A stretch of DNA of 17,366 nucleotides from Promethearchaeota archaeon (GTDB taxonomy: Archaea; Asgardarchaeota; Lokiarchaeia; Sigynarchaeales; SOKP01). The DNA lies in contig JAUWBH010000131.1 of the NCBI GenBank assembly GCA_030605085.1, positions 1-17,366 of the forward strand, read 5' to 3'. Made by a program: the position numbers and the translations under genes. Positions 1 through 6,880 of the stretch are shown one piece after another (the stretch's first letter is position 1; every line of letters begins with the position of its first letter). The notes below the pieces were generated by a model, which worked only from the letters and a program-made list of their open reading frames with translations, had not been told where the DNA came from and searched no databases.

Positions 1-645
1 AATAATCCATTTGCGCATTTACAAATGCCCAATATTACTTTAGATTACGTAATGAGTTCTCAAATGATATCACATCCCTTAAGGTTACATGATTGTTGTC
101 CTCAAAGTGAGGGTGCTTGTGCGATGATCTATGCTAACGAGGAAGAAGCTAAGAAAATAACAGATAATCCTGCGTGGTTTAAAGGGGTCTCAACGGCTCA
201 TTATTACACATTTGGTTGTGATGAATTAATGTATAATTTGCCCACAGCAACCATTGCCTCTAAGGAACTTTACAAGAAGGTAGGAATAAGAGACCCGGTC
301 AAAGATCTTGATGTTGCAGAAATCTATGAGCCAACATCGTGGTCTGAGCTTGCATGGACTGAGGCATTAGGTTTCTGTGATTTCGGTCAAGGTGGAAAAT
401 TATTAGATGAGGGTATAACTCAAATGAGTGGAGAATTACCGGTAAATCCCTCAGGTGGCGTGTTAAGTACAAATCCAATTGGTGCTACTGCACTCGTACG
501 GTTTGCCGAAGCGGCAATTCAGGTTATGGGCAGAGGTGGAAAGCGACAGATCCCAGATGCCGAAATATCTATGGGAATGGGATTTGGAGGCTCATTATGG
601 ACAGATTTATGTATATTGGGTAAAGATCCAAATCCATTAAGGTGA
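1..645 (+). CDS. Thiolase-fold enzyme (SCP2/acetyl-CoA acetyltransferase-like), C-terminal part
   Basis: The frame is open from base 1 (reading NNPFAHLQ), so the gene begins upstream; the ATG at 25 is internal. Thiolase landmarks are PLRLHDCCPQSEGA, then AEIYEPTSW at the place of the usual HDxF active-site motif (codons about 316-342), and PVNPSGGVLSTNPIGAT at the place of GHPIGATG (NPIGAT at 472-489). Both classical active-site histidines are thus replaced, and the C-terminal Cys-Gly motif reads MGMGFGG. I recall similar substitutions in a subfamily of archaeal and actinobacterial thiolase-like proteins that pair with DUF35 proteins. The nucleophilic cysteine would lie outside the window. 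Family members act on acyl-CoA thioesters in the cytosol; some thiolase-fold/DUF35 pairs are retro-aldolases. The stop is followed directly by two DUF35 genes, consistent with one operon and a physical complex. Fold assignment is firm; the exact reaction is open. Confidence 0.85.
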   Translation, partial: NNPFAHLQMPNITLDYVMSSQMISHPLRLHDCCPQSEGACAMIYANEEEAKKITDNPAWFKGVSTAHYYTFGCDELMYNLPTATIASKELYKKVGIRDPVKDLDVAEIYEPTSWSELAWTEALGFCDFGQGGKLLDEGITQMSGELPVNPSGGVLSTNPIGATALVRFAEAAIQVMGRGGKRQIPDAEISMGMGFGGSLWTDLCILGKDPNPLR

Positions 646-646
646 T
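639..646 (+). promoter_or_regulatory. Shine-Dalgarno site that decides the first DUF35 start
   Basis: AAGGTGAT resembles the archaeal SD consensus GGAGGTGAT and ends 7 nt before the ATG at 654. A GTG at 642 would lie inside the site itself, so ATG 654 is the better start. The site overlaps the thiolase stop codon, which suggests translational coupling. Confidence 0.6.
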
Positions 647-653
647 AAAAAAG

Positions 654-1166
654 ATGGGAAAGAAGGAAAAAGAATTTCAGATTAAATGGAAGACCGATTT
701 GCCATATCGCTATAGTATTGGTGAACTAGCTGTTAAATATTTTGAGGAACTTAAAAAAAGGAAGATCATGGGTTCAAAATGCCCTAAATATGGTAAGGTG
801 CAAATGCCACCTCGAAGAGTGTGTGCAGATTGTTTTGTAAAAATGACTGTAGATGATATGGTGGAACTTTCTCGAAGAGGGACATTAGAAGGTTTTACAG
901 TAGTCAATTATCCATTTGTAGACCCAAATACTGGAGGAATGCGCCCATTCCCTTATGGATATATCATTTGTAAGTTAGATGGAGCTGATACTTATCTCAT
1001 GCATTTCTGTGAAGAGACTGATCATACAAAATTTAAAATAGGACAACGGGTTGAAGCTGTATTTTGCGACGAATTAGATAAGGGGCACGAAAGTTATCGG
1101 GAAGAATTAAAGGGAGATATCTATGATATTACATTCTTTAGAATTATTAGAGATGAGGAAAAATAA
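654..1166 (+). CDS. DUF35 (zinc ribbon + OB fold) acyl-CoA-binding protein, ribbon with a lost Cys
   Basis: A 170-residue protein (174 if GTG 642 is used) of the DUF35/ChsH2-like family, which partners thiolase-fold enzymes and helps carry acyl-CoA substrate. The N-terminal helix (YSIGELAVKYFEELKKRKIMG) leads into a rubredoxin-like zinc ribbon, then an OB fold with GTLEGFTVVNYPF and PYGYIICKLDGADTYLMHF, and ends with RVEAVF. The ribbon should be CxxC...CxxC but reads CPKYG...CADC: the second Cys is Tyr (TAT at 789-791), one base away from TGT. The next gene has all four cysteines, so this copy may bind zinc poorly or not at all. It lies within 10 nt of the thiolase stop and 13 nt ahead of the second DUF35 gene. 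Family is clear; the specific substrate is unknown. Confidence 0.87.
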   Translation: MGKKEKEFQIKWKTDLPYRYSIGELAVKYFEELKKRKIMGSKCPKYGKVQMPPRRVCADCFVKMTVDDMVELSRRGTLEGFTVVNYPFVDPNTGGMRPFPYGYIICKLDGADTYLMHFCEETDHTKFKIGQRVEAVFCDELDKGHESYREELKGDIYDITFFRIIRDEEK

Positions 1167-1179
1167 TGGAGGGATAAAA

Positions 1180-1629
1180 ATGAGTGAAGAATTGGAAAAG
1201 AAAGTATTTAGAGGAAGGATTAAAGTTCCTTATAAACATACCGCAGGAGCTTATGTTGAGAGATTTATAACAGAGATAGGTAAAAATCATAAAATAATGG
1301 GTGTGAAATGTCCAAAATGCCAGAAAGTATTTGTTCCACCTAAGATGATATGTTTTGAGTGCTTTGAAAAAATGGAAGAGTGGGTGGAAGTCGGAAACCA
1401 AGGAACAGTTAAGGGTTTCACAGTAGTCACATATAAGACACCCGTTATGCCTTTAGAACCACCTTTTGCTTACGCTATAATCAGACTCGATGGTGCTGAT
1501 ACCGATTTTGTACATTTAATAAACGAAGGAGATCCCCAAAAACTTAAAGTAGGTATGCGAGTGGAAGCCGTTTTTTACGAAAAACCGAGAAAAAGAATAC
1601 TAGATATTGAATATTTCAAACCTATTTAA
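1180..1629 (+). CDS. DUF35 (zinc ribbon + OB fold) acyl-CoA-binding protein, intact ribbon
   Basis: A 149-residue protein. The ATG at 1180 is chosen because GGAGGGAT (1168-1175) sits at standard SD spacing; an in-frame ATG at 1123 would overlap the previous gene and has no such site. Residues 1-38 form an N-terminal extension and helix. The zinc ribbon has Cys44, Cys47, Cys58 and Cys61 (KCPKCQK, CFECF). The OB fold follows with GTVKGFTVVTYKTP, FAYAIIRLDGADTDFVHL and MRVEAVFYEK. It is paralogous to the gene before it, so the operon has one thiolase-fold subunit and two DUF35 subunits. These could form alternative complexes, or one hetero-complex in which only this subunit binds zinc. An oligo-T tract follows at once, so it is probably the last gene of the operon. 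Confidence 0.88.
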   Translation: MSEELEKKVFRGRIKVPYKHTAGAYVERFITEIGKNHKIMGVKCPKCQKVFVPPKMICFECFEKMEEWVEVGNQGTVKGFTVVTYKTPVMPLEPPFAYAIIRLDGADTDFVHLINEGDPQKLKVGMRVEAVFYEKPRKRILDIEYFKPI

Positions 1630-1636
1630 AAAATCA

Positions 1637-1650
1637 TATTTTTTTTATTT
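1637..1650 (+). terminator. Oligo-T transcription terminator
   Basis: A run of eight T (1639-1646) followed by ATTT lies 10 nt after the second DUF35 stop, with no strong stem before it. Oligo-T without a hairpin is the usual intrinsic termination signal of archaeal RNA polymerase. Confidence 0.55.
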
Positions 1651-1762
1651 AACTGGTTTTTCACATCAAAAGTGGTTAAAAATATATTCTTATTGAATCT
1701 TATATTATATGAAAAAACACTTAATTTAAATTGACATTATTAAAAAACTGGAGAAAATAATA

Positions 1763-2161
1763 TTGAATAAGGAAATCGGCAAAAAGTGGATAAAACAAGC
1801 GCTTCATGATTTAGAGATGGCTGAAAAGAACATTGATATAGAAGGTTATGATGTTGCTGCGTTTCTTTCTCATCAATCCGTAGAGAAGTTGTTAAAATCA
1901 ATTTTTGCATTTCAACTTAAAAAAATTCCAAGAATACATTATATAGACGAACTAGGTCAAAAATTAGGGATTTCAGAAGAAATTCTTGAAGAAATAATTG
2001 ATTTAACCAGTGATTACATGTTTGCTATATATCCGGATATTGCTGATAATGTTCCATATGAGCAATATGATGAAAAAATTGCAAAAAATAAAGTTGAAAA
2101 AGCAAAGAAGATTTTTAAAGCTTTAGAAGATATGTATAGTGAAGAATTAAATGATGATTAA
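1763..2161 (+). CDS. HEPN domain protein (partner of MNT nucleotidyltransferase)
   Basis: A 132-residue, mostly helical protein. The TTG start at 1763 has GGAG (1750-1753) 9 nt upstream. The HEPN pattern is visible: KKWIKQALHDLEMAEKNI, then YDVAAFLSHQSVEKLLKSIFAFQ, IHYIDELGQKLG, and a C-terminal YPDIADNVPYEQYDEKIAKNKVEKAKKIF. HEPN proteins beside MNT genes are commonly toxin-like RNases or substrates of the nucleotidyltransferase. Here the catalytic RX4-6H motif is not visible: the only Arg in the protein (PRIHYI) has His two residues on, and the usual RYP is IYP. It may therefore not be an active RNase, or it may work through its MNT partner, encoded 28 nt downstream. Family assignment is good; the toxin role is uncertain. 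Confidence 0.8.
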   Translation: MNKEIGKKWIKQALHDLEMAEKNIDIEGYDVAAFLSHQSVEKLLKSIFAFQLKKIPRIHYIDELGQKLGISEEILEEIIDLTSDYMFAIYPDIADNVPYEQYDEKIAKNKVEKAKKIFKALEDMYSEELNDD

Positions 2162-2189
2162 GGAGAAAAATACAATAAAGGGATAAAAA

Positions 2190-2510
2190 ATGGTAAAAGA
2201 TAAATGGATAGAAAAATTTAAGCAAGAATTATTACCCCAAATTATTAAAGAATATAATCCAAAAAAGGTTTTAATATTTGGTTCACGTGTTAAAGGAGAA
2301 TCGGATGAAAATTCAGATTTAGATATAATAGTAATATCCGATTCATTTAATGAAATACCATTTGTTAATCGAATGAGTCTTTTATTAAAAAGATTTAAAT
2401 TTCCGAAACATATTGATTATCTTTGTTATACACCTGAAGAATTTGAAAGAATAAAAGATAAGTCGTCTTTATTAATTGATGCATTAGAATATGCTGAAAC
2501 CTTTATCTAA
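2190..2510 (+). CDS. MNT-type minimal nucleotidyltransferase
   Basis: A 106-residue protein of the DNA polymerase beta superfamily (MNT/MntA-like). The signature is complete: FGSRVKGESDENSDLDIIV with G31-S32-R33 and the metal-binding Asp43 and Asp45, plus a third acidic residue in KHIDYLCY (Asp76). The length is typical for an MNT protein. The ATG at 2190 follows GGGAT (2180-2184). In characterised HepT-MntA pairs the MNT protein neutralises the HEPN toxin by transferring AMP to it; whether that holds here is unknown, because the HEPN partner lacks the usual motif. The stop codon abuts the last codon of the converging decayed frame on the other strand. Confidence 0.85.
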   Translation: MVKDKWIEKFKQELLPQIIKEYNPKKVLIFGSRVKGESDENSDLDIIVISDSFNEIPFVNRMSLLLKRFKFPKHIDYLCYTPEEFERIKDKSSLLIDALEYAETFI

Positions 2511-2753
2511 TTATTTTTTCTGTGTCGATGTTTTTTCTGTCTTTGGCTTTTTCTGAGGCTTTTCCAAGACTGCGAATTCAATCTCTTCGTCTGCTTTCTT
2601 AAACGGTTTGGAGGGTTTTGACTCGTCAAGAGGATTATCGCAAGCCCAACAGGCGTTTTATAAGTTACTCAATGCTTCATAACATTTTAAGCATTAGAAA
2701 GTTTCACATTTAGTACAAACATAATTAATATTTAATAATTTGTGAACTTTTTT
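2511..2753 (-). pseudogene. Decayed C-terminal double zinc-ribbon remnant
   Basis: Read on the minus strand in one frame this stretch gives YVCTKCETF, stop, CLKCYEALSNL, stop, NACWACDNPLDESKPSKPF, then a Lys/Glu/Pro-rich tail ending in a proper stop at 2511-2513. CxxC...CxxC...CxxC spacing, a typical Leu-rich helix and a charged tail make this clearly former coding sequence. The two in-frame stops are TAA (complement of 2694-2696 and 2658-2660); the second could be a GAA changed by one base. A further stop (complement of 2754-2756) and the next gene lie immediately upstream, so the N-terminal body is missing. I recall such zinc-ribbon tails from Asgard archaeal proteins, but the parent protein cannot be named. 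Confidence 0.65.
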
Positions 2754-2772
2754 CTAATCTGTACAAAATCCA

Positions 2773-3888
2773 TCAATCGGCTGTTAATTTTATGGGAGGA
2801 ACAACGACATATCTAGTACCTGTTCTTTCTAAATGTATTGTTTCTTCCGGACAGTGATGAGCGCAGACGCCGCATCCTATACATTTTTCCTCGTTTATTA
2901 CTGCAACCGTATCTTCTAAATCGATGGTTTCCATAGGACATTTTTCAACGCACGTTCCGCAGCCTATGCAACTCTCTTTATTTACTCTTGCTAAGTAGGA
3001 TGTTGAAGTAAAGAACGGAGATGCACCGCGATAATATAGTTCAAAACCTCCGCAACAACATTTACAGCAGGCACAAATACCCTCAATTTCTTTTTTAGGA
3101 TCTAAATGAACATGAAATACTCTATGAACAAGAGCTTCATCCTCTGCTTTTCGCAAGATCCTTATTGTCTCTTCTTTTGTGATTTGTTTAGCGAAATCTT
3201 GTTCTATTGCATGTTTAGCCCCTTTGCCTAAAAGAAAGCAATTAAGTTTTTCATCCGTTACCTTACAATGTTTATCTACAAGATCCTTTTCGTGACGACA
3301 ATAACAATTGGTTAAAGCAATCACATCGTAATCGTCAAGAAGCTTTATAATATTCTCTGCAGGAATTACTTCTTCTTGCCCAACCTCAACTTCCTTCTCA
3401 ACGGGAACAACGCGAGCAGTTGGTACATTTCTAATTTTGCTAAATTGAGAAGCAATATTATCGTAATTTTTCTGAGTTCTCTCAGTCATTTCATCAAATA
3501 ATTTCTCAAATAAAACAGCTATTTTTTTTTGCTTTTCTCCGGTTTCACCTTTCATCATCGTATATTCAAACATTCCTGGAAATGGACCCATTAACCTATA
3601 AACATCTATTCCCGTAGTTCTACTTTGAGATTTTACAATTACTCCGTTGGCCATTAAATCTTTCAGCATTCTGTTAATATCATTTTCATCAAATTCGCCC
3701 TTTGTTTTTTGTTTGATTTGGTCCATGTTTAAGGATGGTTTTCTAAAATTTAATAAGAATCGGCCTTGTTCTTCGGTGATTAAATTTTGAAATATTTCGA
3801 GAAGTATATCGTCGAATTCCTTCGGAAATGGCATTACGCCCGCAGTAGCAATTACGCGGCAAACTTTTTGCCATAATTTTTCGGACAT
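2773..3888 (-). CDS. Winged-helix, cysteine-rich protein with two [4Fe-4S] ferredoxin motifs (copy 1)
   Basis: 371 residues from the ATG at 3888; an in-frame TTG at 3900 would add four. ATG is preferred because copy 2 also begins MSEK(L/F)W and both have a TATA-like box at the same distance. Residues 1-115 look like a winged helix (PSLNMDQIKQKT, DINRMLKDLMANGVI, GIDVYRLMGPFPG). A charged linker follows. The central part has CYCRHEKDL (Cys195, Cys197), Cys208 and Cys217, then ALVHRVFHVH, then a dense CACCKCCCGG (Cys272-279). The end holds two ferredoxin motifs, CIGCGTCVEKCP and CIGCGVCAHHCP, each able to bind [4Fe-4S]. No signal peptide or membrane segment is seen. It probably carries electrons or senses redox state; a DNA-binding role is possible but unproven. 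Two paralogues lie at 15180 and 16334. Confidence 0.82.
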   Translation of the reverse strand: MSEKLWQKVCRVIATAGVMPFPKEFDDILLEIFQNLITEEQGRFLLNFRKPSLNMDQIKQKTKGEFDENDINRMLKDLMANGVIVKSQSRTTGIDVYRLMGPFPGMFEYTMMKGETGEKQKKIAVLFEKLFDEMTERTQKNYDNIASQFSKIRNVPTARVVPVEKEVEVGQEEVIPAENIIKLLDDYDVIALTNCYCRHEKDLVDKHCKVTDEKLNCFLLGKGAKHAIEQDFAKQITKEETIRILRKAEDEALVHRVFHVHLDPKKEIEGICACCKCCCGGFELYYRGASPFFTSTSYLARVNKESCIGCGTCVEKCPMETIDLEDTVAVINEEKCIGCGVCAHHCPEETIHLERTGTRYVVVPPIKLTAD

Positions 3889-3911
3889 TTTACTTTTCAA
3901 TTAGTTTTTTG

Positions 3912-3922
3912 ATTATTTAAAT
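3912..3922 (-). promoter_or_regulatory. TATA-like box of ferredoxin-like copy 1
   Basis: On the minus strand TTTAAATAAT lies 23-24 nt before the ATG at 3888, with no SD site in between. That spacing fits a leaderless archaeal transcript. The same box (TTTAAATAA) stands before copy 2 at 15147-15155. Confidence 0.5.
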
Positions 3923-3979
3923 TAATTAAAAATAAAATTGGATTGCTTTTTTATTTTATCCTAACCGCTCAAGAAAATA

Positions 3980-3991
3980 CCCATTTATGGG
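3980..3991 (+). repeat. Short hairpin upstream of tnpB, possible left-end structure
   Basis: CCCA-TTTA-TGGG forms a small perfect stem with a four-base loop, extendable by a few G/C pairs. IS200/IS605 elements carry subterminal hairpins recognised by TnpA, so this may belong to the left end. No second copy of the element is available to place the boundary. Confidence 0.3.
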
Positions 3992-4009
3992 GGTGATGAA
4001 TTGAGCCTT

Positions 4010-4028
4010 ATTTTTTCGGAGAAAAAAT
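4010..4028 (+). repeat. Perfect 8-bp inverted repeat (hairpin) upstream of tnpB
   Basis: ATTTTTTC and GAAAAAAT form a perfect stem around a GGA loop, 58 bases before the tnpB start. It could belong to the left end of the element. As an A/T-only stem with T- and A-runs it could also act as an oligo-T terminator on either strand. Confidence 0.4.
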
Positions 4029-4085
4029 CAAAAAACCACCGCCCCGTAATCCATTTAAATCATAATTCCCTCTTTTTACAAGTAA

Positions 4086-5372
4086 ATGATTCAAGCTGTG
4101 AACGTTCGGATATATCCGAATAAGACGCAACGGATTCAACTTCACAAGACAATTGGATGTAGTCGCTTCGTCTTTAACCAGATGTTAAACGAGAGGAAAG
4201 AAGTCTACGAACGGTTAAAGGACGATAAGGACGCTCTTAAGAAGTATAAATATAAAACCGAAAAGCAATACAAGGCAGAGTTTCCGTTTCTAAAAGAAGT
4301 TGACTCCATTGCGTTACAGTCCTCAAGAGAACACTTATTTGAGGCGTATCAAAACTTTTTTAACGGGTTGAAGAATGGTCGTAAGGTGGGCTTTCCGAGA
4401 TTCAAGTCAAGGAAGGGAAAGGAAAGTTATACGACCAAACAAACGAACAAAAATATCAAGATCGATTTTGAACGAAAGAAAGTAAAGTTACCGAAATTAG
4501 GATGGATAAAATATAACGATAATAGGGTGTTTTCCGAAAGGATCAAACACGCTACCGTCAAAAAGACGAAATCAAACAAGTATTTCGTGTCTTTCACTTT
4601 AGAAGCTCGAGACGACGCGAACGAGAAAAAAATAATACGCGAACGAGATATAACCGCGTTCGATATGTCGGCAAACGAGTTCTTGGTGAATGATATTGTG
4701 AAAATGGAGAACCCGCGCTTCTACCGTTCCGAAGAGAAAAAGACCAAAAAACTCCACAAGGAACTTTCGCGAAAGAAGAAAGGTTCTAAAAACCAAGAAA
4801 AAGCACGATTGAAATTGGCACGGCACTACGAGAAGATATGCTATCGGAAAAAAGATTGGACGCACAAACTCACCAGAAAATTAGTCGATACCTTTGATGC
4901 CATCATTTTAGAGGATTTAAATGTTAAAGGGATGCAGAAGTTCAATTCGGGGCTTTCAAAATCGGTTTCGTTAGATTTTTCGTGGTATCAATTCACGACC
5001 TATTTAAAATACAAAATGGACTGGAAAGGAACGCATTTCGTTCTCGTTGATAGATTTTTTGCGTCCAGCAAGTTGTGTTCGCGCTGTGGTTGGAAAAACA
5101 ACAACCTTACCTTACAAGAAAGAGCGTGGACTTGTTTAAATTGCGGGACTACGCACGATAGAGACGAAAATGCGTCTATTAATTTGAGAAAGGAAGGCAC
5201 GAGAATCTTACGAGAAGAGAAACATATCACGATCATCCATGATGATTCACCTACCGTTGGAACGACGGGAAGTCACGCCTTTGGAGATGATGTAAGACCT
5301 AAAGAGATTCTTCGGAATCTTTTCGGGCAGTTTTCGAGGAAAAAGGAATCTCGCCCTTTTAAGGACGAGTAG
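4086..5372 (+). CDS. tnpB: TnpB, RNA-guided endonuclease of an IS200/IS605-group transposon
   Basis: A 428-residue protein with the TnpB layout. The N-terminal part is MIQAVNVRIYPNKTQ...CSRFVFNQML, with AFPRFK-like VGFPRFKSRKGK around 102-112. The RuvC-like nuclease has its first Asp at 193 (AFDMSANEF, where DLG or DVG is more common), Glu276 in IILEDLNVKGM, and the last Asp at 360 in HDRDENASINLR. The zinc finger is Cys331, Cys334, Cys350 and Cys353 (CSRCG...CLNCG). All catalytic residues are present and the frame is intact, so it may be active. TnpB cuts DNA guided by a right-end RNA and helps retain the element. The last 60 residues (from about 370) overlap the predicted guide RNA and are probably shaped by it. 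No tnpA is present. Confidence 0.95.
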   Translation: MIQAVNVRIYPNKTQRIQLHKTIGCSRFVFNQMLNERKEVYERLKDDKDALKKYKYKTEKQYKAEFPFLKEVDSIALQSSREHLFEAYQNFFNGLKNGRKVGFPRFKSRKGKESYTTKQTNKNIKIDFERKKVKLPKLGWIKYNDNRVFSERIKHATVKKTKSNKYFVSFTLEARDDANEKKIIRERDITAFDMSANEFLVNDIVKMENPRFYRSEEKKTKKLHKELSRKKKGSKNQEKARLKLARHYEKICYRKKDWTHKLTRKLVDTFDAIILEDLNVKGMQKFNSGLSKSVSLDFSWYQFTTYLKYKMDWKGTHFVLVDRFFASSKLCSRCGWKNNNLTLQERAWTCLNCGTTHDRDENASINLRKEGTRILREEKHITIIHDDSPTVGTTGSHAFGDDVRPKEILRNLFGQFSRKKESRPFKDE

Positions 5373-5377
5373 TTCAA
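5230..5377 (+). ncRNA. Probable omega (right-end guide) RNA scaffold of TnpB
   Basis: TnpB guide RNAs come from the 3' end of tnpB and the right end of the element. Two clear stems are seen here: AGATTC-TTCG-GAATCT (5305-5320, perfect, with a UUCG tetraloop) and a CTCG...CGAG stem with an inner CCT/AGG (5350-5369) that ends at the tnpB stop codon. AGTTCAA follows, and the guide segment would begin after about 5377. The 5' limit is approximate. The family rule is known; the exact RNA here is inferred. Confidence 0.55.
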
Positions 5378-5451
5378 GTTGTGATTAAATTTGGAGAAAT
5401 AATTACTTCGTCATTTAAATTCTGCTCCTGATGTTCGAGTATAACGAAGAA

Positions 5452-6873
5452 CTATTCCATTTTTTTAATATCGGATTCATTTATATTTATTTTAATTTGT
5501 ATTAGGAATAGCAAGCTAATTAAGTAAAATAATCCCATAGAAGCCATGCAAATTGTAATTATTATTGAATTTTCTGCGTTTGGACCCATAAGAATAATAC
5601 CAACAAAAATAGAAGCTACTGCTGATCCAGATGATATTAAAAAAGATTGTAATCCGAAATATGCCCCTGAAATTTCAGAAACCTTTTTATCTACATCGTT
5701 TTCAGTTTTCGAAGCAGCCTCGTAAATTAAAGCACTAATTAAAGGTCCAGTAAACAAGCTAAATCCATAAAGGCATCCTAAAATAGTACCAATAGTAATG
5801 ATAAAGAGTACGATTTTAAGCTCAAATGAAAGCATCCCAACCAAAAAAATTAGCTCTAAAAACGATGCAATAACAGAAAAAGCAATGCACATAGAATATG
5901 ATTTGATAAGAGAGTGCTTTTTAAGAATCTTTTTCCAAACAAGAAACCATCCAAATTTAGATGAGAACGAAACAATAATGTAAAGAAAATATTCAGTACC
6001 CCTAAATTCAAGTACATAAGTTAAAAAAGGAAAAACTAAAATTCCTAAAATTTGCCCGGATATACTAGTAAAAAATGCTACTAGTAAAAACTTTCTATAC
6101 TTTTTATCCTTAGCAGGCACTATCATTTGTTGAAAAGCAACCCGAATTGTAACTTTTTTCGTGCCAATATCCTGAGTGCTTTTATGAAAGCTTTCGTCCA
6201 CCGAAAAAAATGTTAATATTATAGCTATTACCCCAGAAATAGCGAATGCGCCACCTATTATCGGAACATATAAAAGTACTACCTTTCCCGAAGGCTCCCA
6301 CCATTTAACATTTTCTGGATCAGGTAGAATGCTCTGAATAATTAACGGCATCAAAAGAGCAAAAATTGAAGAAATGATCATTAAAATTGTACCTACTGAT
6401 GCTACTTTTTCTCTATTTTTATGAGTTTGAGACTGTTCTGGAAGCATTGACGAAAGAGGGCTTAATATCATCATTCCTGATGTTGCGTTTATAATAATAA
6501 TTACCCAAAAATAGATTGCTGTGGGCCAGTAGATAGAATTATTTTTTGGGCAATATGGTGGAAGCCATAGTAAAATGCTTGTTAAAAACCAAATAGGTAG
6601 TCCATAGAGTAAAAACGGTCGGCGTTTTCCGAGCTTCCCCGGTTTTTTATTATCAGCCATTATTCCAAAAACTACTGCTGATATAGCAAAAATGATTAAT
6701 TGTAAAGCAATTCCGATGGAAACTATTATTGAATCTAAATTAATTGTATAAACATAAAATTGAAACACATACACACCCATAAAGATATTCGTTAAGGACA
6801 TTCCAAAATATCCTAAGTTATAAAACCACAGTCGGACACCATGTAATTCACGTGGAATTAAAGTCTCACTCAT
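5452..6873 (-). CDS. MFS transporter, GPH/MelB-like, tandem copy 3
   Basis: 473 residues with about 12 hydrophobic segments. The GPH-family loop between segments 2 and 3 is clear: GIMADNKKPGKLGKRRPF (residues 70-87). Other family features are LPEQSQTHKNRE near 145-155, FSVDESFH at the end of the first half, and ALIYEAA in the second half. GPH members couple sugar or other small-solute uptake to a cation gradient at the cytoplasmic membrane; the substrate here cannot be read from sequence. It lies 7 nt downstream of copy 2 and lacks the promoter block of copies 1 and 2, so it is probably cotranscribed with copy 2. It has the shortest C-terminal tail of the three. Confidence 0.85.
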   Translation of the reverse strand: MSETLIPRELHGVRLWFYNLGYFGMSLTNIFMGVYVFQFYVYTINLDSIIVSIGIALQLIIFAISAVVFGIMADNKKPGKLGKRRPFLLYGLPIWFLTSILLWLPPYCPKNNSIYWPTAIYFWVIIIINATSGMMILSPLSSMLPEQSQTHKNREKVASVGTILMIISSIFALLMPLIIQSILPDPENVKWWEPSGKVVLLYVPIIGGAFAISGVIAIILTFFSVDESFHKSTQDIGTKKVTIRVAFQQMIVPAKDKKYRKFLLVAFFTSISGQILGILVFPFLTYVLEFRGTEYFLYIIVSFSSKFGWFLVWKKILKKHSLIKSYSMCIAFSVIASFLELIFLVGMLSFELKIVLFIITIGTILGCLYGFSLFTGPLISALIYEAASKTENDVDKKVSEISGAYFGLQSFLISSGSAVASIFVGIILMGPNAENSIIITICMASMGLFYLISLLFLIQIKININESDIKKME

Positions 6874-6880
6874 TATTTCA

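Larger units (their letters stand above)
3980..5377 (+). mobile_element. IS200/IS605-group element carrying only tnpB (IS1341-like)
   Basis: A complete tnpB with a hairpin-rich right end and no tnpA in the window. The right limit is put near AGTTCAA (5371-5377), which follows a G/C-rich terminal hairpin as in many TnpB elements. The left limit is a guess from the first hairpin upstream. The element body looks richer in G+C than its neighbours, consistent with transfer. Without tnpA it would need a transposase in trans to move. Confidence 0.55.

Noticed and set aside
1123..1179. A longer start (ATG at 1123) for the second DUF35 protein
   Set aside because: It would overlap the previous gene, adds residues with no family likeness, and has no SD site, whereas ATG 1180 has GGAGGGAT at the right spacing.
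1763..5377. A combined defence island of HEPN/MNT, ferredoxin-like protein and TnpB
   Set aside because: The genes are on different strands, are separated by a decayed gene and separate promoters, and no other defence gene is present. Proximity alone does not support a joint system.
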